Below are positions 15,646-23,825 of a stretch of DNA of 25,108 nt, in pieces (positions within the stretch are counted from its first letter, which is position 1; every line of letters begins with the position of its first letter). The position numbers were made by a program, and so were the translations under genes. This stretch comes from Caldisericota bacterium (GTDB lineage: Bacteria > Caldisericota > JANLFM01). The notes under the pieces were generated by a model that saw only the letters and a program-made list of their open reading frames with translations, was not told the DNA's origin and did no database searches. The DNA lies in NCBI GenBank assembly GCA_024655865.1, contig JANLFM010000019.1, positions 1-25,108 of the forward strand, read 5' to 3'.

Positions 15646-15661
15646 CTTACAAAGACCTCCT

Positions 15662-17332
15662 TCAGGGAGATGTAGTAAATAAGCTCCAGGGAATGCGCCA
15701 GACATACCCTTCCAGGCTATCGCTGGAACCTCCAGCAACGTAAAGGGCCTCAGCACTGGCACAAAGCCCCTTAGGATCACGAAAAGCTGGATCCTCAAGC
15801 TGGCTGGAGGTGATTTTGAACTTCAAATTCAAATCTGCATCAAAGACCAGAATCTGGTTTGTGGACATCTCGGGAACGAGCACGTCCCCGGAGTAAGTCA
15901 AAGCCAGATCTGAGGGGCCATCGTAAGTGCCCACGGAAGTAGCACCGGTGGTGGCGGTGGCCACGATATTCCCTCTGTAGTCTAACTTGATTACCTCGTG
16001 TCGGTTTTTCAGGCTCACGTAGAGGTTTCCATTCTCATCCACAGCCAGACCATTGGGCTTTTCGATTACTGCCGAACCATCCTCGTTCAGTCCGGAGTAC
16101 TCGTCCAGGTACTGGAAATCCCGGTTGAAAATTACAACCCTGTCATTGCCCCGATCGGCAACGTAAAAATAACGGCCATCGTATTCAATGGCCCGGGGAG
16201 AGCTCAAGGTTCCGTGATCCCCCATTTCGGGAACGAGCATCACAGGGTTCCCCTTATCGGGGTCAAGATAGAAGAACTTCCCCGCAGCATCAACGATAAA
16301 AATGTAGCGGCTGGTAGCTATCATGTCGCACGGTGCCTCAGCCGCAGGCAAATATCCGTTGTATCGGGAATCCTCCTGTCCGTCAGCGAACTTGCGCACT
16401 CTCTTTTCCTCTTTATCCAGAACGTAGAGGTTCTTATCCCAGAATAATACGGCGTAAGGATCCCGAAGGTCCTCGATGAACCTGAAGCGCGCAGAGTAGC
16501 TCGAAGTGACGGTCTCAGTGGGTGAGGGTGGAGGGGTTCCGCGATGCCAGAATATCAAAAAGGAGAGGAGAAAGCCTACGGCCAGGAGACCAACCAGGGA
16601 TAAAGCGATCTTCCACCAGTAATTACTGGGCCGGGCTTCCTCGAGTAAATCTATGGCCAAGGCCGTGATATTGTCCTCCCCACCTGCCCTTTTGGCGAGG
16701 GAAATTAAACGATCCGCAGCCGCCTGGGAAGAAACGCTCCACTGGAGCACTTCCCCAATTTCCGTCATGCGCACCCTATCCGCTAATCCATCAGTGGCAA
16801 AAAGCAAACTGTCTCCAGGAGCCAGCTTAACTTCAAAAACCTCCGGGGTAGGCACTTCAGTCTCGCTTGTGATTGTCTCCACCTGCTCCGGAACCCCTGA
16901 TACTAATCTCTTGAGTTCGCCGCTTCTTAAATGGAAAATAGCGCAGGAACCCAGAATCGAGTAGTAAAGACGATATCCAGAAATTACAGCACAGGCCAGG
17001 GAAACTGTAATCCCTTTCCAGTCCTCGTGCTTTGAGAGCTCCCTTAACCTTTCGTACCCTTCCTGAATGGCCTTCTTCAGCTCTATCAGGAAGGATTCGT
17101 GCTCCTGATTGAACAAGGGCTCGATCTTTTCCGCGATCGTGGAAAGAAGCAGGCGCGCAGCCGCCTCTCCCATCTTGTCCGTGCTGTCAGCGTCCGCTAC
17201 GGCATAAAGCCCGTTTAAGAGTGGGCCATCAGGGGAAACGCGATCCTCGAGGATGTAGTAAGCATCCTCGTTGGCGCTTCGCTTTCCAGGATCGGTTTGC
17301 ATCCCCAGGGTAACTAAAGGCGTCTGGTCCAT
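15662..17332 (-). CDS. PP2C-like phosphatase fused through one membrane helix to an NHL-type beta-propeller
   Basis: This 556-residue protein has two halves. Residues 1-230 are a PP2C-type Ser/Thr phosphatase: SANEDAY (19-25), VADADST (45-51) in place of VADGMGG, LLFATDGLADRV (176-187) and GGEDNITALAID (217-228). A single membrane helix spans about 241-262, followed by a Pro/Ser/Thr linker. Residues 280-556 carry repeated blades of the form GPSDLALTYSGDVLV, KPNGLAVDENGNLYVS and SPRAIEYDGRYFYVADRGNDRVVIF, typical of NHL/six-bladed propellers. The topology puts the phosphatase inside and the propeller outside, suggesting a ligand-sensing receptor phosphatase. The change in the DGMGG metal motif makes activity uncertain. 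It starts with ATG two bases after nadE; no partner kinase gene is in the window. Confidence 0.85.
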   Translation of the reverse strand: MDQTPLVTLGMQTDPGKRSANEDAYYILEDRVSPDGPLLNGLYAVADADSTDKMGEAAARLLLSTIAEKIEPLFNQEHESFLIELKKAIQEGYERLRELSKHEDWKGITVSLACAVISGYRLYYSILGSCAIFHLRSGELKRLVSGVPEQVETITSETEVPTPEVFEVKLAPGDSLLFATDGLADRVRMTEIGEVLQWSVSSQAAADRLISLAKRAGGEDNITALAIDLLEEARPSNYWWKIALSLVGLLAVGFLLSFLIFWHRGTPPPSPTETVTSSYSARFRFIEDLRDPYAVLFWDKNLYVLDKEEKRVRKFADGQEDSRYNGYLPAAEAPCDMIATSRYIFIVDAAGKFFYLDPDKGNPVMLVPEMGDHGTLSSPRAIEYDGRYFYVADRGNDRVVIFNRDFQYLDEYSGLNEDGSAVIEKPNGLAVDENGNLYVSLKNRHEVIKLDYRGNIVATATTGATSVGTYDGPSDLALTYSGDVLVPEMSTNQILVFDADLNLKFKITSSQLEDPAFRDPKGLCASAEALYVAGGSSDSLEGYVWRIPWSLFTTSP

Positions 17333-17334
17333 AC

Positions 17335-18168
17335 TTACTTACCCCAATCCCTCAGGTAATTGAAATCCCAGCCAATGGTCCTTGGAGAAAGCTTACAGAT
17401 AGGAGGCATCCGCCTTTTAAATTGGTACCTCTCCACCCTTTTAACGATCCTCTCTATTAAGTCCCCTGAAAACCCCTTTTTCTCCACCTCCACAGGGGAG
17501 AGCCTCTCGTCCACCAAAAGGTAGAGGATTTGATCTGCCAGAAGATACTGGAAACCGAGCTCGCCCTCGTCCGTTTGCCCTGGCCAGAGGTCTGCCGTGG
17601 GAACCTTCTTCACAATTTGAGGGGGAAGCCCCAGGTCCTTTGCCATCTGCCAGATCTGGGTCTTATAAAGGTCTCCGATGGGCATCAGGGAGCAGGCCAT
17701 GTCCCCATACCAGGTGCTGTACCCTAAAAGGAGCTCGGTTTTGTTGCTTGATCCCACCACCATCGCGGAGTGCGCCATAGCCTGATCGAATAAGATGGCC
17801 ATGCGCTCTCGGGCCATCTTATTCCCCCTGCGCACCTTGTCCGCTTCTGGCTCCAGCTCAAAGTATGCGTCAATCATGGGGGTAATGTCGATTTTCCGCA
17901 GGGAAAGGCCCAGCGTCTCCGCCATGAAAAGGGCATCGATTTCGCTCTGAGGATCGGTGCTTTTATAGGGGAGGAAGTAAGGGAAGACGTTCTCCTTACC
18001 CAGAGCTTCAACGGATAAGTAGGCCACGAGGGAGGAATCCACACCACCGGATAATCCTAATACCAGCTTATTAAAACCGAATTTTCCCGTTTCCTCCCTG
18101 AGGAAGCGCACAATGACATCCACCGCCAACTTCGTATTCAAGGTGAGGTCAACCACTTTCTCTTTCAT
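17335..18168 (-). CDS. nadE: NAD+ synthetase, ammonia-channel-type catalytic subunit
   Basis: This 277-residue enzyme amidates deamido-NAD+ using ATP in the final step of NAD synthesis. The ATP-pyrophosphatase P-loop LGLSGGVDSSL is at residues 37-47. Also visible are RMAILFDQAM, the substrate-binding GSSNKTELLLGYSTWYGDMACSL stretch with PIGDLYKTQIW, and KVPTADLWPGQTDE, all standard in NadE. The chain lacks the N-terminal glutaminase domain of glutamine-dependent synthetases. A free-standing nitrilase-type amidase gene overlaps its start by 20 bases, so the two probably work together. Start ATG 18168 has AAGGA seven bases upstream. The length matches ammonia-dependent NadE. Confidence 0.94.
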   Translation of the reverse strand: MKEKVVDLTLNTKLAVDVIVRFLREETGKFGFNKLVLGLSGGVDSSLVAYLSVEALGKENVFPYFLPYKSTDPQSEIDALFMAETLGLSLRKIDITPMIDAYFELEPEADKVRRGNKMARERMAILFDQAMAHSAMVVGSSNKTELLLGYSTWYGDMACSLMPIGDLYKTQIWQMAKDLGLPPQIVKKVPTADLWPGQTDEGELGFQYLLADQILYLLVDERLSPVEVEKKGFSGDLIERIVKRVERYQFKRRMPPICKLSPRTIGWDFNYLRDWGK

Positions 18169-18997
18169 AGCTGATCCTTTCCAGTTCCTTCAAGACCATT
18201 CCCAGGTCCTCGTCCCTCCTTAGGGGGACGAGGGAGTTTTTCCTCAACCAGATCCCCTCGTCTACTATGCCCGTGATCAGGGCTTCCTGGAAATATGGCC
18301 CGGAGGCCTCAATCTGCCCGAAGGGATTCACAATTACCGAGCCGCCGTAATAGGCCAGCCCGTCCTCAAATCCCACCCGGTGCGCGAAGAAAAGGTAAAA
18401 GTTCAGATAGTAGGCATAAACGGTAAAGAGGTTCTTGAGCATGGAGTCAGGATCGGGAACATTTCCCCGTACGCCTCTTACCGGAGAGGCATTGATTAAA
18501 ATCAGGTACCTGGCCCTGTCCTGAGCCAGAATGTAGCCGGAGGAAAGGTGCCAGGCGTCACGGCAGATCAAAAGTCCCATTCTTCCAAAGCGGGAATCAA
18601 AAGCCCGAATCCTGTCTCCCCTGGCAAAATACTTGGCATCCTCAAACATTCCGTGAGTGGGAAGGTGAACTTTGCGATGCACGTGTTTTATCTCGCCATC
18701 CTCTAAATATAGCGCAGAAATGTAAGGGAACCCTTCGCTTTTTTCCGCCAGGCCCACGACCAGAGAAATTTCCCGGGAAACGTCCAGAAGTTCCTTCAAG
18801 CGAGGATCATCAAGGCTCAGGGCGATCTCTCTGCTCAGGTCCTGGAGATAGTAACCAGTTAAACTAAGCTCTGGAAAAACTAAAAGGTCGATATTCTCTT
18901 CCCTGGCTTTCTTGATATATTGAAGGTGCTTCTGGAAATTAAAATCCACGTCTCCTAAACGTGGCCCTATTTGCGCAATGCCAACCTTAAAAGGCAT
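18149..18997 (-). CDS. Nitrilase-family amidohydrolase, probable glutaminase partner of NadE
   Basis: This 282-residue protein is a carbon-nitrogen hydrolase with a complete Glu-Lys-Cys triad: LLVFPELSLTGY (E43), HRKVHLPTHGMF (K109) and LLICRDAWH (C145). The N-terminal KVGIAQIGPRLGDVDFNF and FPELSLTGYYLQDL closely match the glutaminase domain of fused glutamine-dependent NAD synthetases, more than general amidases. I chose ATG at 18997, which overlaps the previous stop by one base (TGATG) and has GGGAGAG nine bases upstream; the open frame to 19225 codes low-complexity sequence without family match. With nadE overlapping directly downstream, it likely supplies ammonia from glutamine. It could also act alone on another amide; the pairing is inferred. 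Confidence 0.86.
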   Translation of the reverse strand: MPFKVGIAQIGPRLGDVDFNFQKHLQYIKKAREENIDLLVFPELSLTGYYLQDLSREIALSLDDPRLKELLDVSREISLVVGLAEKSEGFPYISALYLEDGEIKHVHRKVHLPTHGMFEDAKYFARGDRIRAFDSRFGRMGLLICRDAWHLSSGYILAQDRARYLILINASPVRGVRGNVPDPDSMLKNLFTVYAYYLNFYLFFAHRVGFEDGLAYYGGSVIVNPFGQIEASGPYFQEALITGIVDEGIWLRKNSLVPLRRDEDLGMVLKELERISYERESG

Positions 18998-19545
18998 CAG
19001 TAAGTCTCTCCCGTTTTCGTATATCTCACCATTAAAGTGGCAAGAAGCGGGGCACCCAGAAGATAACAGGCGATCAATTCGCCCGTGAGGATGCTCAGCA
19101 CCGCTCCCAGATAAGTGTAGCCAGAAACGAGGCCAAATTTCAATAGATAGTAGCTCACCCCAAAAGAGTTGAAGACCACGGGGAAAAGGGGGGCCAGGAT
19201 GAGGGCCAGGATGAAGAAGGGCCACTTCTTAATCCTCTTTTTCAGAGTACGCCCCACAAGGTAAGTGCAGGCTGCAGCAACAAGCGTGATCAGGCTGCCG
19301 AAGATCACATCAATTAGACCAAACGGAGAAAAAAGGTTAGCGATTAAGGCGCCCAGGAAAAGACCGGGAATAGCCTCGGGGAAGAAAAATGGCAACACCG
19401 TTAAGGCTTCTGCAAAGCGGATCTGGCTTACCTGATAGCTTAAGGCCGCAAGGCCCACAGTCAGACCTGCGTATAGAGCGCCAATGATTGCTGCCCTGGC
19501 AAGAAACTTTAGACTATATCCTGGCTGCGGAAGATTCTGTCGCAA
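18997..19545 (-). CDS. QueT-family (DUF988) membrane transport protein
   Basis: This 182-residue integral membrane protein has about five or six hydrophobic spans. The stretch SQIRFAEALTVLPFFFPEAIPGLFLG, followed by DVIFGSLITLVAAACTYLVGR and ending GELIACYLLGAPLLATLM, is the conserved pattern of QueT proteins. These are thought to be substrate-binding S components of ECF transporters for queuosine precursors. No preQ1 riboswitch is seen because the gene is internal in an operon, 37 bases inside the end of folP. The start is TTG at 19545 with GAGGTGG seven bases upstream. No energising ECF ATPases are in the window. The substrate could be another pterin- or deazapurine-like compound; the folE/folP neighbours make this worth noting. 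Confidence 0.82.
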   Translation of the reverse strand: MRQNLPQPGYSLKFLARAAIIGALYAGLTVGLAALSYQVSQIRFAEALTVLPFFFPEAIPGLFLGALIANLFSPFGLIDVIFGSLITLVAAACTYLVGRTLKKRIKKWPFFILALILAPLFPVVFNSFGVSYYLLKFGLVSGYTYLGAVLSILTGELIACYLLGAPLLATLMVRYTKTGETY

Positions 19546-20705
19546 ACTAAGGCCACCTCTTTAATCTCTGGCACATCGTGTACCCTGAGGATATCACAAC
19601 CCCCCTCAATAGCAAGTGCACAATAAGCAGCGGTTCCCATAATCCTTTCCTGTGGTGGTTTACCGGTAATTTTTCCGATGAACGACTTTCGGGAAATGCC
19701 GATCAAAAGAGGAAACCCCAAAGAACGAAAAGCCCTCAGGTTCTTCAACATCTGATAGCCATGTTCTGCCGTCTTGCCAAACCCGAAGCCTGGGTCAACG
19801 ATGATCTTCTCCTGGGGAACCCCAGCTTCGAGCGCCATCTCCACACTCTTTTCCAGCCCTTGAATCACTTCTGGGAGGAAATGCTGGTAATTGGGCTCCT
19901 CTTTATTGTGCATCAGGATCAGACCGGCACCAGATTCCTTTACCAGGTGTGCGATCTCCGGGGATCTCTTTAGCCCCCAAATATCGTTGATCATGTCCAC
20001 CCCCAACTCCAACCCCCTGGCGGCTACCTCAGCCTTGTAGGTATCAAGAGAAACAGGAACGGTCGCTTCAGACAAAAACTCCTTCAAAAAGGGCTCAAGC
20101 CTTTTCCATTCCTCTTCCGCACTGACGGGCGTATGACCGGGGCGAGTGCTCTCAGCGCCCACGTCGATGATGTCGGCACCGTTTGCGATCATCTCCTCGG
20201 CCCTTTGCAGAGCTCGATCAATGGAGCTAAAAAGTCCGTCTCCGGAGAAAGAATCAGGGGTTAAGTTGATGACCCCCATGATAAAGGTGCGCTTCCCCCA
20301 GTTAAAAGCCTGGCCTCTGAAAGAGGAAGGTGGAGGAGTGCCATTTAGATTCCTCACCACCCTTTCCATCTTTTCCGCCAGCGGAAAGAGCTCGAAGGGC
20401 TGAGCCCTCAATTTCTCACAGAGGGAAAAAAGCTGGGACTCCGTGGCCATGAGGAGAGCATCCGTGGGCCCCTCCCTTGTGGAAATGGTATCCCAGGATA
20501 TGGCCAGTTCCGCGCCCCGAGCCAGTGCTTCCTGCTTGAGGATGAGGGCGGCCTGTGGTCTTAAATCATAAAGCCGAAAAATATAATAACGGCCCTTGCG
20601 TTCCAGAATGGAAAGGGAATCCTGATGGGCGCCGATCTCCATAAAAACCTGGTCCAACTCTCTTTTGCTATGCAGGGAAAGGAGGACGGGAGGCAGAAAC
20701 TTCAT
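19509..20705 (-). CDS. folP: Dihydropteroate synthase with N-terminal extension
   Basis: This enzyme joins p-aminobenzoate to dihydropterin pyrophosphate in folate synthesis. The catalytic TIM-barrel starts near residue 138 with [18 protein letters not shown] (140-157), then [14 protein letters not shown] (178-191), [45 protein letters not shown] and a final RVHDV with the basic/His pocket residues. The core is about 260 residues, normal for FolP. The first 135 residues are an extra domain of unknown role, seen in some thermophile and Clostridia-type FolP proteins. It overlaps folE by four bases and the QueT-family gene by 37 bases. The start is ATG at 20705. Confidence 0.93.
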   Translation of the reverse strand: MKFLPPVLLSLHSKRELDQVFMEIGAHQDSLSILERKGRYYIFRLYDLRPQAALILKQEALARGAELAISWDTISTREGPTDALLMATESQLFSLCEKLRAQPFELFPLAEKMERVVRNLNGTPPPSSFRGQAFNWGKRTFIMGVINLTPDSFSGDGLFSSIDRALQRAEEMIANGADIIDVGAESTRPGHTPVSAEEEWKRLEPFLKEFLSEATVPVSLDTYKAEVAARGLELGVDMINDIWGLKRSPEIAHLVKESGAGLILMHNKEEPNYQHFLPEVIQGLEKSVEMALEAGVPQEKIIVDPGFGFGKTAEHGYQMLKNLRAFRSLGFPLLIGISRKSFIGKITGKPPQERIMGTAAYCALAIEGGCDILRVHDVPEIKEVALVCDRIFRSQDIV

Positions 20706-21271
20706 CTATCTCTATTAGAGAAAACAAGCGAAAAGAACTCGGACCTGGTTTCTATTCTGGCGCGAAATACTCCCCTTAAGGCGGAGGTCACCACAAAGCT
20801 CCCGGGCTTTTTCACGCCTCTCATTACCATGCACATGTGCTCCGCTTCCAGGACCACCCCTACTCCTGCAGGGTCCAGTGCGTCCTCGATGATATCGGCG
20901 ATTTTGGAGGTCAGGCGCTCCTGCATTTGGGGCTTTCGGGAGAGGATGTCCACCACGCGAGCAATTTTTGAGAGACCCACGATTTTGCCCTTGGGAATGT
21001 ACCCCACATGGGCTTTTCCGTAGAAGGGAAGGAGGTGGTGTTCGCACATGGAATAAAAAGAGATATCCCGGACTAAAACCATCTCGGAATGCGGTTCCTC
21101 GAATCCGATACTCAGTTCCTGGAGGGCTTTTTCTTCGCTGCCAGAAAAGATATCGGCGTACATTTCCGCAACACGGTCAGGAGTTTTCCTCAAGCCTTCC
21201 CTATCCGGGTCCTCCCCTATGGCTTCCAGAATTTCCCTGACCGCCCTTTTTATCCTTTCCTGATCGATCAT
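20702..21271 (-). CDS. folE: GTP cyclohydrolase I
   Basis: This 189-residue enzyme opens and rearranges GTP into dihydroneopterin triphosphate, the first step of pterin and folate synthesis. The zinc ligands are intact: C76 and H79 in [10 protein letters not shown], and C147 in [20 protein letters not shown] (99-107), [10 protein letters not shown] (119-128) and SALRGVF near the end are all conserved. The length equals standard FolE. The start is ATG at 21271 with TGGAGG five bases upstream. It is the first gene of a ten-gene run extending to 12254; the AT-rich 152-base gap upstream contains the weak ftsH terminator but no convincing -35/-10 pair. It could also supply queuosine precursor synthesis, since QueT-family and FolE genes share this route. 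Confidence 0.94.
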   Translation of the reverse strand: MIDQERIKRAVREILEAIGEDPDREGLRKTPDRVAEMYADIFSGSEEKALQELSIGFEEPHSEMVLVRDISFYSMCEHHLLPFYGKAHVGYIPKGKIVGLSKIARVVDILSRKPQMQERLTSKIADIIEDALDPAGVGVVLEAEHMCMVMRGVKKPGSFVVTSALRGVFRARIETRSEFFSLVFSNRDR

Positions 21272-21336
21272 CTAATCCTCCATCCTCAAAAATTAGGATC
21301 GTTCTTTAAAGCCTATATATTCAGATAAAAATCCTT

Positions 21337-21363
21337 TCGCCCTTCTTTTTCTTCGTAGGGCGA
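21337..21363 (-). terminator. Weak rho-independent terminator after ftsH
   Basis: On the minus strand TCGCCCT and AGGGCGA form a 7-bp stem with a 13-base A-rich loop, followed by AAGGATTTTTATC. The U-tract is not directly against the stem, so termination may be partial. The position, 61 bases after the ftsH stop and before folE, is suitable. Confidence 0.4.
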
Positions 21364-21423
21364 TTCAAGACGCTTCAAACCAGCCAAGCTACGGGGGGTA
21401 AAATTGTGTTCCCTGAGCGCGGT

Positions 21424-23235
21424 TCAGACTCGAACTGTCTCGGTCTCAGCCCTGAGGAGGCTATCGAGTTCGCTTCCCTCGAGCACCTCCTTCTCCTTAA
21501 GGACCTGGGCAATTGCCCTGAGTTTCTCTTTGTGGTTTCGGATAATTTCCCGAGCTCTCTCGTAGCAGAGGTTGATGATGTTTTTAATTTCCTGGTCGAT
21601 CTCGTAAGCTACGGCCTCGGAGAAAATTCTCTCCCTGGTTAGATCACGGCCCAGGAAGACCAGTTCCTCTTTGTTGGAGAAGGATAAGGGACCCACCTTT
21701 TCCGACATGCCCCACTCCGTGACCATCTTCCGCGCAATTTCCGTTGCTTTCTGAAAATCATTTTGAGCTCCGGTGGTGATCTCTCCCAGGATTTCCTCTT
21801 CAGCCACCCTTCCTCCTAAAGTGAAGGAGATCTGGTTCAAAAGCTCCTCTTTAGTGCGGAGGTGCCTGTCCTCAGTGGGAAGCTGAATGGTGTAGCCCAG
21901 GGCCATGCCCCTGGAGATGATGGAGATACGGTGCACAGGGTCTGCCCCAGGAAGGAGTTTTCCCACGAGAGCGTGTCCGGTCTCGTGCACAGCGATGATC
22001 TCTTTTTCTTTATCGGAGACGATCCTGGACTTCTTCTGAGGACCGGCAATCACCCTCTCGATGGCCTCATCGATCTCAGAAAAAGCAATTTTCTTCTTCC
22101 CAAATCGAGCTGCCAGAAGGGCCGCTTCGTTGAGCACGTTCTCCAGATCAGCTCCCGTGAATCCCGGGGTGCGCTGAGCGACAATCTTCAAATCGTCCGG
22201 GTTCTCAAGCGGTTTGTTCCGGGCGTGTACTTTGAGGATGGCCTCCCTACCATTTACGTCGGGGTAATCGACCACCACTCTTCTATCGAATCTCCCGGGC
22301 CTTAAGAGGGCAGGATCCAGGATGTCAGGCCTGTTTGTGGCAGCGATGACGATTACGCCGATATTGGGATCAAAACCGTCCATCTCCACAAGAAGCTGAT
22401 TCAAGGTCTGCTCCCGCTCATCGTGCCCTCCGCCCAGTCCCGCTCCACGCAGGCGCCCTACAGCATCAATTTCGTCGATGAAGATGATGCAGGGAGCGTA
22501 CTTTTTTGCCTGGCTGAAGAGGTCACGGACCCGGGAAGCACCCACGCCCACGAACATCTCCACGAACTCGGAACCAGAAACTGAGAAGAAGGGAACTCCA
22601 GCCTCTCCGGCTACGGCACGAGCAAGGAGGGTTTTCCCGCATCCTGGAGGGCCCACCAGGAGAACGCCTTTGGGGATCTTGGCGCCTAACAGCTGGAATT
22701 TTTTGGGATTGCGCAGGAACTCGATTTCCTCCTGAAGCTCTTCCTTAACCTCGTCCACTCCCGCCACATCGCTGAAGGTCACCCTGGGCCTTTCATCCAA
22801 AAATAGCCTGGCCCTGCTTTTGCCAAAGGAGAAAGCCTGATTTCCTCCGGCCTGGGTCTGGCGGTAAAGAAAATACCAGAAGCCCACAATCAGGAGGATG
22901 GGCAATCCGTAGATCAAAATCATTGAGAGCCAGTTCGAGGGAGGAGGAGCGAACTTGTAATCTACCTGATGTTCCTCGAGGAGCGCGACCAGGTTGGGGT
23001 CTTCTCCGGCCTTAAAGGTGAGGCGGAACTCCTTTCCGTCCTTGTAGGCCCCCTTAATCTCGGATTCCCCAATTTCCACGGTGGCCACTTTGTCCTGCCG
23101 GACCATTTCCTTGAACTGGGTATAAGTTATCTCCTCAGCGCCAGGAGCACCGAAAATCAGCTGCCAGAGGCCCCAGAGAATTAATGCCAGAATGGCATAT
23201 ACAGCTATACTTCTGATTATGTTATTGTTCCTCAA
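21424..23235 (-). CDS. ftsH: ATP-dependent membrane zinc metalloprotease FtsH
   Basis: This 603-residue hexameric protease removes damaged or regulatory membrane and soluble proteins. Two N-terminal membrane helices (about 6-28 and 111-133) flank a small extracytoplasmic domain. The AAA+ module has Walker A GPPGCGKT (205-212), the pore loop in [14 protein letters not shown] (237-250), Walker B IIFIDEID (260-267), and the second region of homology with [20 protein letters not shown] (309-328). The protease domain has HETGH (427-431) and the third zinc ligand Asp in a conserved [13 protein letters not shown] region. The start is TTG at 23235 with AAGGA upstream. It lies 47 bases after hpt, as in the Firmicutes tilS-hpt-ftsH cluster. 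The length is slightly short but complete. Confidence 0.95.
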   Translation of the reverse strand: MRNNNIIRSIAVYAILALILWGLWQLIFGAPGAEEITYTQFKEMVRQDKVATVEIGESEIKGAYKDGKEFRLTFKAGEDPNLVALLEEHQVDYKFAPPPSNWLSMILIYGLPILLIVGFWYFLYRQTQAGGNQAFSFGKSRARLFLDERPRVTFSDVAGVDEVKEELQEEIEFLRNPKKFQLLGAKIPKGVLLVGPPGCGKTLLARAVAGEAGVPFFSVSGSEFVEMFVGVGASRVRDLFSQAKKYAPCIIFIDEIDAVGRLRGAGLGGGHDEREQTLNQLLVEMDGFDPNIGVIVIAATNRPDILDPALLRPGRFDRRVVVDYPDVNGREAILKVHARNKPLENPDDLKIVAQRTPGFTGADLENVLNEAALLAARFGKKKIAFSEIDEAIERVIAGPQKKSRIVSDKEKEIIAVHETGHALVGKLLPGADPVHRISIISRGMALGYTIQLPTEDRHLRTKEELLNQISFTLGGRVAEEEILGEITTGAQNDFQKATEIARKMVTEWGMSEKVGPLSFSNKEELVFLGRDLTRERIFSEAVAYEIDQEIKNIINLCYERAREIIRNHKEKLRAIAQVLKEKEVLEGSELDSLLRAETETVRV

Positions 23236-23265
23236 TTGTTTTCCTTCCTTATTTAATCTAAGTTA

Positions 23266-23271
23266 ATTATA
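23266..23271 (-). promoter_or_regulatory. Possible -10 box of an ftsH promoter
   Basis: A perfect TATAAT on the minus strand lies between hpt and ftsH, about 30 bases before the ftsH start. No good -35 box was found at 16-18 bases. A separate ftsH promoter inside a tilS-hpt-ftsH cluster is common, but the support here is slight. Confidence 0.3.
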
Positions 23272-23282
23272 CCTGAGGAAGA

Positions 23283-23825
23283 TTACTTTTGCGAGTAAAC
23301 CTCCTTCTTGAGCACAGCGATAAAGGGAAGGTTGCGATAATGGCCGTTGAAATCTAGTCCGTAACCCACCACGAACTCGTTGGGAATTTTGAAACCCAGG
23401 TAATCGACGTTCACAGGCACAATCCTGCGCTCGGGCTTATCTAAAAGGGCACAGACCTTCAGGGAGAGGGGGCGCCTCTCTTTGAGGATGGAAAGAATGT
23501 AGTTCAGGGTCAAGCCGGTGTCCACGATATCCTCGATAAGCAGGATGTGCTTCCGCTCCACGGGATAATCCAGATCTTTTAAAATTCTGACCACTCCCGA
23601 ACTCTCCGTGGAGGAACCGTAGCTGGAACAGGCAATGAAGTCCACCCTCACCGGGATGTCCAGGGAACGAATGAGATCAGCCAGGAAAACAAAGGCCCCC
23701 TTTAAGATGCACACCAGGAGCACTTCCTTTCCCTGATAATCTTCGGAGATCTTCCTTCCCAGCTCCTTCACTCTTTCCTGAATTTCTTTCGGCTCAATCA
23801 ATATCTTCTCTATGAGCTCGTTCAT
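23283..23825 (-). CDS. hpt: Hypoxanthine (guanine) phosphoribosyltransferase
   Basis: This 180-residue enzyme converts hypoxanthine and guanine with PRPP into IMP and GMP. The PRPP signature ILLIEDIVDTGLTL, the flexible-loop ACSSYGSSTESSG and LVCILKGAFVFLADLI near the N-terminus are diagnostic, and VGYGLDFNGHYRNLPF near the C-terminus is typical of bacterial Hpt. An upstream frame starts at a TTG in 23840, but this lies within the ribosome-binding site GAGGAGG, so ATG at 23825, six bases beyond it, is the start. It overlaps tilS by 32 bases. It complements the nucleoside phosphorylases at 8063-10178 in purine salvage. Confidence 0.95.
   Translation of the reverse strand: MNELIEKILIEPKEIQERVKELGRKISEDYQGKEVLLVCILKGAFVFLADLIRSLDIPVRVDFIACSSYGSSTESSGVVRILKDLDYPVERKHILLIEDIVDTGLTLNYILSILKERRPLSLKVCALLDKPERRIVPVNVDYLGFKIPNEFVVGYGLDFNGHYRNLPFIAVLKKEVYSQK

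Noticed and set aside
15646-15798. 51-codon N-terminal extension of the MBL-fold protein
   Set aside because: It lies inside the phosphatase gene, and the TTG at 15645 has a strong ribosome-binding site and gives the family length.
18998-19225. 76-codon N-terminal extension of the nitrilase-type protein
   Set aside because: It overlaps the QueT-family gene in another frame, has a His/Pro/Gly-rich sequence unlike the family, and the ATG at 18997 has a good ribosome-binding site.
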